10,829 nt of DNA, taken from NCBI GenBank assembly GCA_029865665.1, contig JARXAV010000259.1, positions 1-10,829 on the forward strand. Direction: 5' to 3'. How positions within the stretch are numbered: position 1 is the first letter of the stretch; each line of letters starts with the position of its first letter. The position numbers and the translations under genes were made by a program. Of the stretch, positions 6,990 through 10,829 are shown piece after piece. The notes below the pieces were generated by a model, which saw nothing but the letters and a program-made list of their open reading frames with translations, was not told the origin of the DNA and ran no database searches. The stretch comes from Flectobacillus sp. (lineage in GTDB: Bacteria > Bacteroidota > Bacteroidia > Cytophagales > Spirosomataceae).

Positions 6990-7065
6990 TTACGTTGAGC
7001 CATCAGGTGGGTGACGTATTTAAATTTACGTTGTTTTATTATTTCACAGTCCTGATTGTAGGACT
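6990..7065 (+). promoter_or_regulatory. Structured glnN leader segment with repeated TTACGTTG
   Basis: TTACGTTG occurs twice in direct orientation (6990-6997 and 7026-7033), and its reverse complement CAACGTAA at 6897-6904. TACGT (6991-6995) can pair with ACGTA (7014-7018) around a GC-richer loop containing CCA/TGG. A separate perfect 6-bp hairpin, AGTCCT (7048-7053) with AGGACT (7060-7065), stands 35 bases before the glnN ATG. The elements could be protein-binding sites or leader RNA structure. They do not resemble the cyanobacterial glnA RNA motif. Function is inference only. Confidence 0.35.
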
Positions 7066-7100
7066 CTCAAAATTTTCACAGTTTAATTTTAGCAAGTTTT

Positions 7101-9305
7101 ATGGCAATAGCAAGATTTAAAGCACTGGAACTGGCTCAGAATCGTCAGCCAGTCTCTGTTAAACTGCCTACTGAAAAAGTTACCGACTTTTATGGTAGTA
7201 ATACATTTAATGACGAAGTAATGCGTTCGTTATTGAGTCCAGAGGCTTATTCAAAAATTACCAATGCAATTCAAGATGGTAAAAAGATAGATCGTGAAGC
7301 AGCAGATGAGGTAGCAGCAGCTATGAAATCGTGGGCTTTAACGAAAGGAGTTACTCATTATACGCACTGGTTTCAACCTTTGACAGGAACAACAGCCGAA
7401 AAACACGATGCGTTTTTTGATATTACTCCTAAAGGAAAAGCCTTAGAGAAATTCAAAGGTTCAGCTTTGGTTCAACAAGAACCTGATGCTTCTTCTTTCC
7501 CAAATGGTGGTATTCGTTCGACATTCGAGGCTAGGGGATATACCGCTTGGGATCCGTCTTCTCCAGCCTTTATTATGGAAAATACGGCAGGAACAGCTAC
7601 GTTATGTATCCCTTCTGTTTTTGTATCTTATACTGGCGAAGCCTTAGATTACAAAACTCCTTTGTTGCGTTCAATTGAGCTGATTGACAAAGCAGCATCG
7701 AAAGTAATGACGGAATATTTCAGCCGTGAAGTTTCTAAGGTGACTCCAACGTTAGGAGCAGAACAAGAATATTTCTTAGTAGATGAAGCCTTATATAATG
7801 CTCGTCCAGATTTATTGATGGCTGGTCGTACCGTATTTGGACACTCGCCTGCCAAAGGACAACAATTGGAAGACCACTATTTTGGTTCTATTCCGACTCG
7901 TGTGAATGCGTTTATGGTAGATTTTGAATTGGAAGCCTTGAAATTAGGTTTACCAGTACGTACTCGCCATAACGAAGTTGCACCTGCTCAATTTGAAGTT
8001 GCTCCAACCTTTGAAGAGGTTAATCTAGCTTGTGACCATAATGCGTTATTAATGGACTTAATGACGAAGGTGGCTGGTAAACACAAGTTGAAAGTGTTGT
8101 TCCATGAAAAGCCTTTTGCAGGAATTAATGGTTCGGGTAAGCATAATAACTGGTCGTTAAGTACAGATACAGGTATTAACTTATTAGCTCCTTCGACCAA
8201 ACCAAAAGAAAATTTGCGTTTCTTGGTGTTCTTTGTGAATACCATTAAAGCGGTACATGACTATGCTGATTTATTAAGAGCGTCTATTGCTACGGCAGGG
8301 AACGACCACCGCTTGGGTGCGAATGAAGCTCCTCCTGCGATTGTCTCTATCTTTATTGGTACAGAGTTAACACGTGTATTGAACGATTTGGAAAACCTTT
8401 CTGAAATCAACGATATTAAGTTAGAAAAAGGAGATAACGTGTATTTACGTTTAGGAATCAACAAAATTCCTGCCTTATTGCTAGATAATACAGACCGTAA
8501 TCGTACGTCTCCTTTTGCATTTACAGGGAATAAATTTGAGTTCAGAGCCGTTGGTTCTTCTGCAAATTCAGCAGCTCCAATGACTATTTTGAATACAATC
8601 GTTGCAAATCAATTATTCAAGTTTAGAGAAGAGGTTGATGCGATTTTAGAGAAAGATATTAAGAAAGAATTAGCAATTGTAGAGGTCTTGAAACGTTATA
8701 TCAAGGACTCAAGAAATATTCTTTTTGAAGGAAACGGTTATTCTGATAGTTGGGTTGAAGAGGCTGAAAAAAGAGGTTTATCTAACCTAAAAACCACCCC
8801 AGAAGCCTTAGTGAAATACATCGAGCCTTCTGCTATTGAATTGTTTGGCAAATATGGTATTTTGAATGAAATCGAAATGCACGCTCGTTATGAAATTGAA
8901 CTTGAAAACTATGTGAAGAAAGTTCAAATTGAATCACGTGTAATAGGAGATTTAGCAATTAATCATGTTGTTTCTACGTCATTAAAATACCAAACACAGT
9001 TGGTTGATAATGTTAGAGGACAAAAAGAAATTGGTATTGATCCTCAATATTTTGCTCCGACAATTGAAATGATTAAGAAAATTTCGGTTTATACTTCTAA
9101 AATCACTACCCTTGTAGATGAGATGACAGAGGCAAGAAAGGATGCAAATAATATTGAAGATGCTTTAGATCGTGCCTTAATGTATAGTTCGAAAGTGAAA
9201 TCGTATTTTGACGAAATCCGTTATTGCGTAGATAAGCTAGAGCTTATCGTTGACGACGACGAATGGCCGTTACCGAAGTATAGAGAATTATTATTGATTC
9301 GATAA
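7101..9305 (+). CDS. glnN: Glutamine synthetase, type III (GlnN)
   Basis: A 734-residue enzyme of the large GSIII class, close to the roughly 730 residues of Bacteroides GlnN, forming glutamine from glutamate, ammonium and ATP; family members assemble as dodecamers. The class-specific N-terminal region (about 1-210) includes WFQPLTG (90-96) and EARGYTAWDPSSPAF (143-157). Catalytic motifs follow: LGAEQEYF with Glu221 and Glu223, NEVAPAQFEVAP (291-302), GINGSGKHNNWS (341-352) with His348, NDHRLGANEAPPA (401-413), DRNRTSPFAFTGNKFEFRAVGSS (465-487). The long C-terminal helical region ends in EWPLPKYRELL, typical of the class. No truncation or missing key residue is apparent. The ATG at 7101 gives the usual family N-terminus; there is no clear Shine-Dalgarno, as normal in this phylum. 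The gene is followed at once by a strong terminator, so it is probably transcribed alone. It is divergent from the type II enzyme. Confidence 0.97.
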   Translation: MAIARFKALELAQNRQPVSVKLPTEKVTDFYGSNTFNDEVMRSLLSPEAYSKITNAIQDGKKIDREAADEVAAAMKSWALTKGVTHYTHWFQPLTGTTAEKHDAFFDITPKGKALEKFKGSALVQQEPDASSFPNGGIRSTFEARGYTAWDPSSPAFIMENTAGTATLCIPSVFVSYTGEALDYKTPLLRSIELIDKAASKVMTEYFSREVSKVTPTLGAEQEYFLVDEALYNARPDLLMAGRTVFGHSPAKGQQLEDHYFGSIPTRVNAFMVDFELEALKLGLPVRTRHNEVAPAQFEVAPTFEEVNLACDHNALLMDLMTKVAGKHKLKVLFHEKPFAGINGSGKHNNWSLSTDTGINLLAPSTKPKENLRFLVFFVNTIKAVHDYADLLRASIATAGNDHRLGANEAPPAIVSIFIGTELTRVLNDLENLSEINDIKLEKGDNVYLRLGINKIPALLLDNTDRNRTSPFAFTGNKFEFRAVGSSANSAAPMTILNTIVANQLFKFREEVDAILEKDIKKELAIVEVLKRYIKDSRNILFEGNGYSDSWVEEAEKRGLSNLKTTPEALVKYIEPSAIELFGKYGILNEIEMHARYEIELENYVKKVQIESRVIGDLAINHVVSTSLKYQTQLVDNVRGQKEIGIDPQYFAPTIEMIKKISVYTSKITTLVDEMTEARKDANNIEDALDRALMYSSKVKSYFDEIRYCVDKLELIVDDDEWPLPKYRELLLIR

Positions 9306-9311
9306 ATTTTA

Positions 9312-9340
9312 GCCCCTCAATAAAATTGGGGGGCATTTTT
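9312..9340 (+). terminator. Intrinsic terminator of glnN
   Basis: GCCCCTCAAT (9312-9321) pairs with ATTGGGGGGC (9325-9334) over 10 bp including one G-U, with a 3-base loop, followed by ATTTTTATT. It starts six bases after the glnN stop codon. It is the most GC-rich stem in the window and a confident terminator. Its 3' side lies directly against the promoter of the next gene. Confidence 0.92.
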
Positions 9341-9342
9341 AT

Positions 9343-9367
9343 TATCTTTGTTGCAGTTCTTGAACTG
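9343..9367 (+). promoter_or_regulatory. Promoter -7 element and start-site dyad of the acidic protein gene
   Basis: TATCTTTG (9343-9350) matches the -7 consensus TAnnTTTG exactly; the -33 region would fall inside the glnN terminator stem, where only TTG (9326-9328) is found at a short spacing. Four bases further comes a perfect dyad, CAGTTC-TT-GAACTG (9354-9367), which would cover the transcription start near 9357 and could be an operator or the first hairpin of the mRNA. The leader to the ATG at 9446 would be about 90 bases. Confidence 0.45.
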
Positions 9368-9445
9368 AATAAGGCGGTTTAAATCCTAATTATTTGGAAC
9401 AAAGGACTATCAACTTTTTAGAAATCAGCTTACACAAACAAAAGC

Positions 9446-10003
9446 ATGGCTAAGAATTTAGGATTTGATCCAGCAGAAATCGAACAATTAAAAAATGAGT
9501 GTCAAGAGGCAGAACAAGATTTTGTCTATTTTGAAGATGAGTTAGAAGAAGGCAATGAGGCCGCAGACGAATTTGTTCATATTCAGTTTGTTGGTGAGCA
9601 TAAAGGTCAAGAAGTTATTTTTGATGCCGTTCTTTATACCTTAACGTTACACTTCAGTAGCCTTGTATTTGAGAAGGCAGAGAAAAAAGCTGCAACAGCA
9701 TTCCCTGCTTATGTACCTCAGGACGAACGTGGTGAAAACTTCGTGGCTAATGATGCGTTGGATGAAGAAGTAGAATTGATGATTACGGAATTAATCGAAG
9801 AAATCGAAGAAAATGAAGAGGTGAAAGTCTCTGAACACGTTGAAATTGACGAAGATTTTGAATATGGAATTGGCTTAGACGTTTGTTTAAACGTTGACGA
9901 AATTACAGACGAAGTAGTAGAGAAATTTGTAGCAGATTTCAAAGCAGGTACTTTGAAGTTAGATCCTACGTTATTTTCGTTCAAATCAGAAGATTTTGAA
10001 TAA
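9446..10003 (+). CDS. Very acidic hypothetical protein of 185 residues
   Basis: I do not recognise this protein. It begins MAKNLGFDPAEIEQLKNE and has no signal peptide, no membrane helix and no cysteine pair, so it should be cytosolic. By count, 52 of 185 residues are Asp or Glu (28 percent) against 12 Lys or Arg, a net charge near -40. An N-terminal acidic stretch (about 17-42) is followed by a mixed, probably beta-rich core (43-92, with hydrophobic VLYTLTLHFSSLVF at 62-75), a second acidic helix-like part (102-137) and a C-terminal part that may be helical. Acidic, soluble and small suggests an adaptor, inhibitor or nucleic-acid-mimic role, or simply a chaperone-like protein, but none is supported. 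It has its own promoter candidate and lies between glnN and rsmE on the same strand. Codon texture matches its neighbours and frame is unbroken, so it is a real gene. Confidence 0.85.
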   Translation: MAKNLGFDPAEIEQLKNECQEAEQDFVYFEDELEEGNEAADEFVHIQFVGEHKGQEVIFDAVLYTLTLHFSSLVFEKAEKKAATAFPAYVPQDERGENFVANDALDEEVELMITELIEEIEENEEVKVSEHVEIDEDFEYGIGLDVCLNVDEITDEVVEKFVADFKAGTLKLDPTLFSFKSEDFE

Positions 10004-10269
10004 GTAATTGAATGATTTGCAGGAGGTTGTGTAAAAAGTTGAAAGTTTATAAGATTAAATCAAAAGACAGACGTTCTGTTTTGTTAAATAGTTAATGTTA
10101 AAATAGTGTTTCTTGAAATACGGTTTGATAGAATATTATTTGGCGAAAAATGCTTTAAACTTTAAACTCCACACTTTTTACACATCTTCCTCCTTGTATT
10201 AGATAGCTGATTACGAGCAGTCGTATCGTGTTAGGCACCGTTTTTCTGCCTTATTTCCCCTGATATTGT
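10004..10269. other. Intergenic region before rsmE
   Basis: The 266 bases contain the large inverted repeat at 10021-10194, a small dyad TACGA-GCAG-TCGTA (10212-10225) and a weak 5-bp hairpin AGGCA/TGCCT (10233-10237 with 10247-10251). No exact -7 TAnnTTTG was found for rsmE, so its promoter is unassigned. A nested hairpin at about 10064-10082 (ACAGA-CGT-TCTGT with flanking pairs, then T-rich sequence) could be the terminator of the acidic protein gene. Confidence 0.6.
10021..10194. repeat. 174-base imperfect inverted repeat
   Basis: The left arm (10021-10049) and right arm (10156-10194) share three blocks in the same order when one is reverse complemented: AGGAGG (10021-10026 with 10189-10194), TGTGTAAAAAGT (10028-10039 with 10173-10184, 12 of 12) and AAAGTTTA (10042-10049 with 10156-10163). 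The 106-base interior has its own small hairpin (10067-10079). The layout suggests a non-autonomous MITE-like element or a large RNA hairpin at the 3' end of the acidic protein transcript. No transposase, and no clear target-site duplication, was seen. Confidence 0.6.
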
Positions 10270-10829
10270 ATGAATATTTTTTATGAACCTCAAATTCAAA
10301 AGACACTTTTGTTAAATGAGGAGGAGTCTCGCCATGCGGTAAAGGTCTTACGGTTAAATGTAGGCGACAAAATTCACGTAGTGGATGGAATGGGAGGCTT
10401 GTTTACGTGTGAAATTACGAAGCCACATGACAAAAAGTGTGAAGTTCGGATTTTGGAATCGGTCTTGGAATTTGAAAAACGTTCGTATTATATTCACTTA
10501 ATTATTGCTCCAACCAAAAACCTAGATCGTATGGAATGGATGGTGGAGAAATGCGTAGAAATGGGAATAGATGAACTTTCTTTTATCCAGACTCGTTACT
10601 CAGAAAGAAAAGAATTAAAGACGCAACGAATTGAGAAGATTGCCGTAGGGGCAATGAAACAGTCGTTGAAGGCATTTTTACCGAAAATCAATGAAATGAT
10701 TTCGTGGAAAGAATTCCTAAAAAAAGACATTACTGCTGGGCAATTGTTTATTGCTCATTTGGAAGAAGGCGAACGAACGCTTTTACAAAAGGCAGTTCAA
10801 CCTAATGGCATTTACCGCATTCTGATTGG
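10270..10829 (+). CDS. rsmE: 16S rRNA (uracil(1498)-N(3))-methyltransferase RsmE (3' end outside window)
   Basis: The frame opens with ATG at 10270 and stays open for 186 codons to the window edge, about four fifths of the usual 230-245 residues. The N-terminal PUA-like RNA-binding domain is recognisable from EEESRHAVKVLRLNVGD (17-33). The SPOUT methyltransferase part includes APTKNLDRMEWMVEKC, then a stretch ending in ERKE, and GAMKQSLKAFLPKI, all characteristic of RsmE. The window ends just as the expected IGPEGG-type SAM-binding knot motif begins (YRILIG). The enzyme methylates U1498 of 16S rRNA in the assembled 30S subunit. The missing end reflects the window edge, not a broken gene. The promoter is not obvious; the upstream inverted repeat separates it from the acidic protein gene. 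Confidence 0.93.
   Translation, partial: MNIFYEPQIQKTLLLNEEESRHAVKVLRLNVGDKIHVVDGMGGLFTCEITKPHDKKCEVRILESVLEFEKRSYYIHLIIAPTKNLDRMEWMVEKCVEMGIDELSFIQTRYSERKELKTQRIEKIAVGAMKQSLKAFLPKINEMISWKEFLKKDITAGQLFIAHLEEGERTLLQKAVQPNGIYRILI

Larger units (their letters stand above)
6285..7100. other. Divergent intergenic region between the two glutamine synthetase genes
   Basis: This 816-base, very AT-rich stretch encodes no protein that could be supported. It contains the glnA promoter, a promoter-to-terminator unit on the + strand (about 6476-6701) without an obvious gene, four copies of AACGTAA/TTACGTT, candidate glnN promoters, and short hairpins in the glnN leader. The part from 6702 to about 6890 is T-rich and shows only a possible -7 TATTTTTG (6803-6810) with TTG at 6780-6782; in such composition one match per strand is expected roughly by chance. 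Confidence 0.7.

Noticed and set aside
6285..7100. The known glnA/glutamine riboswitch motif or a CRISPR leader in the long spacer
   Set aside because: No conserved glutamine riboswitch core was recognised and there are no regularly spaced direct repeats.
9718..9984. An 88-codon serine-rich frame on the minus strand opposite the acidic protein gene
   Set aside because: The serine and threonine excess is the antisense image of Glu/Asp codons on the + strand; it is a composition artefact.
10270..10829. rsmE as a truncated pseudogene because it is only 186 codons long
   Set aside because: The frame runs intact to the window edge exactly where the conserved C-terminal motif should begin; the shortness is due to the window boundary.

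Overview
The window looks like a piece of chromosome from a member of the Bacteroidota, most likely the order Cytophagales. The evidence is the AT-rich base composition, the near absence of Shine-Dalgarno sequences, several copies of the Bacteroidota promoter pattern (-33 TTTG / -7 TAnnTTTG), and protein families typical of the phylum: type III glutamine synthetase GlnN, a eukaryote-like type II glutamine synthetase, and an Amt channel. The genus cannot be fixed from the sequence alone. No phage, insertion sequence, CRISPR array, tRNA or rRNA was seen.

Layout, left to right. Bases 1-30 hold the last nine codons of an upstream + strand gene whose C-terminus looks like an outer-membrane beta-barrel end. 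A 13-bp hairpin follows, then amt (130-1464, +), an ammonium channel ending in two tandem hairpins. A gap of about 345 bases contains a degenerate 30-base inverted repeat. Three minus-strand genes come next: mtaB (1810-3186), a membrane-bound LtaS/sulfatase-family transferase (3248-5095, GTG start) and a type II glutamine synthetase (5259-6284). An 816-base divergent spacer then separates the type II enzyme from glnN (7101-9305, +). This spacer holds a good candidate for an independent short non-coding transcript (about 6515-6701) and four copies of the 7-mer AACGTAA/TTACGTT. After glnN come a strong terminator, an unrecognised, very acidic 185-residue protein (9446-10003, +), a 174-base imperfect inverted repeat, and the 5' part of rsmE (10270 to the window end, +).

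The biological theme is nitrogen assimilation. Amt brings in ammonium, and two unrelated classes of glutamine synthetase, transcribed away from a shared spacer, can fix it into glutamine. No PII (glnK) gene or glutamate synthase is present in the window. The flanking genes mtaB (tRNA ms2t6A37 formation) and rsmE (16S rRNA m3U1498) are RNA-modification housekeeping genes with no obvious link. The parts most worth a second look are the divergent glutamine synthetase spacer (candidate small RNA, repeated motif, structured glnN leader), the unknown acidic gene with a perfect dyad at its predicted transcription start, and the two inverted-repeat elements. All the large proteins belong to known families, so any novelty lies in regulation and arrangement, not in an obvious new multi-gene system.
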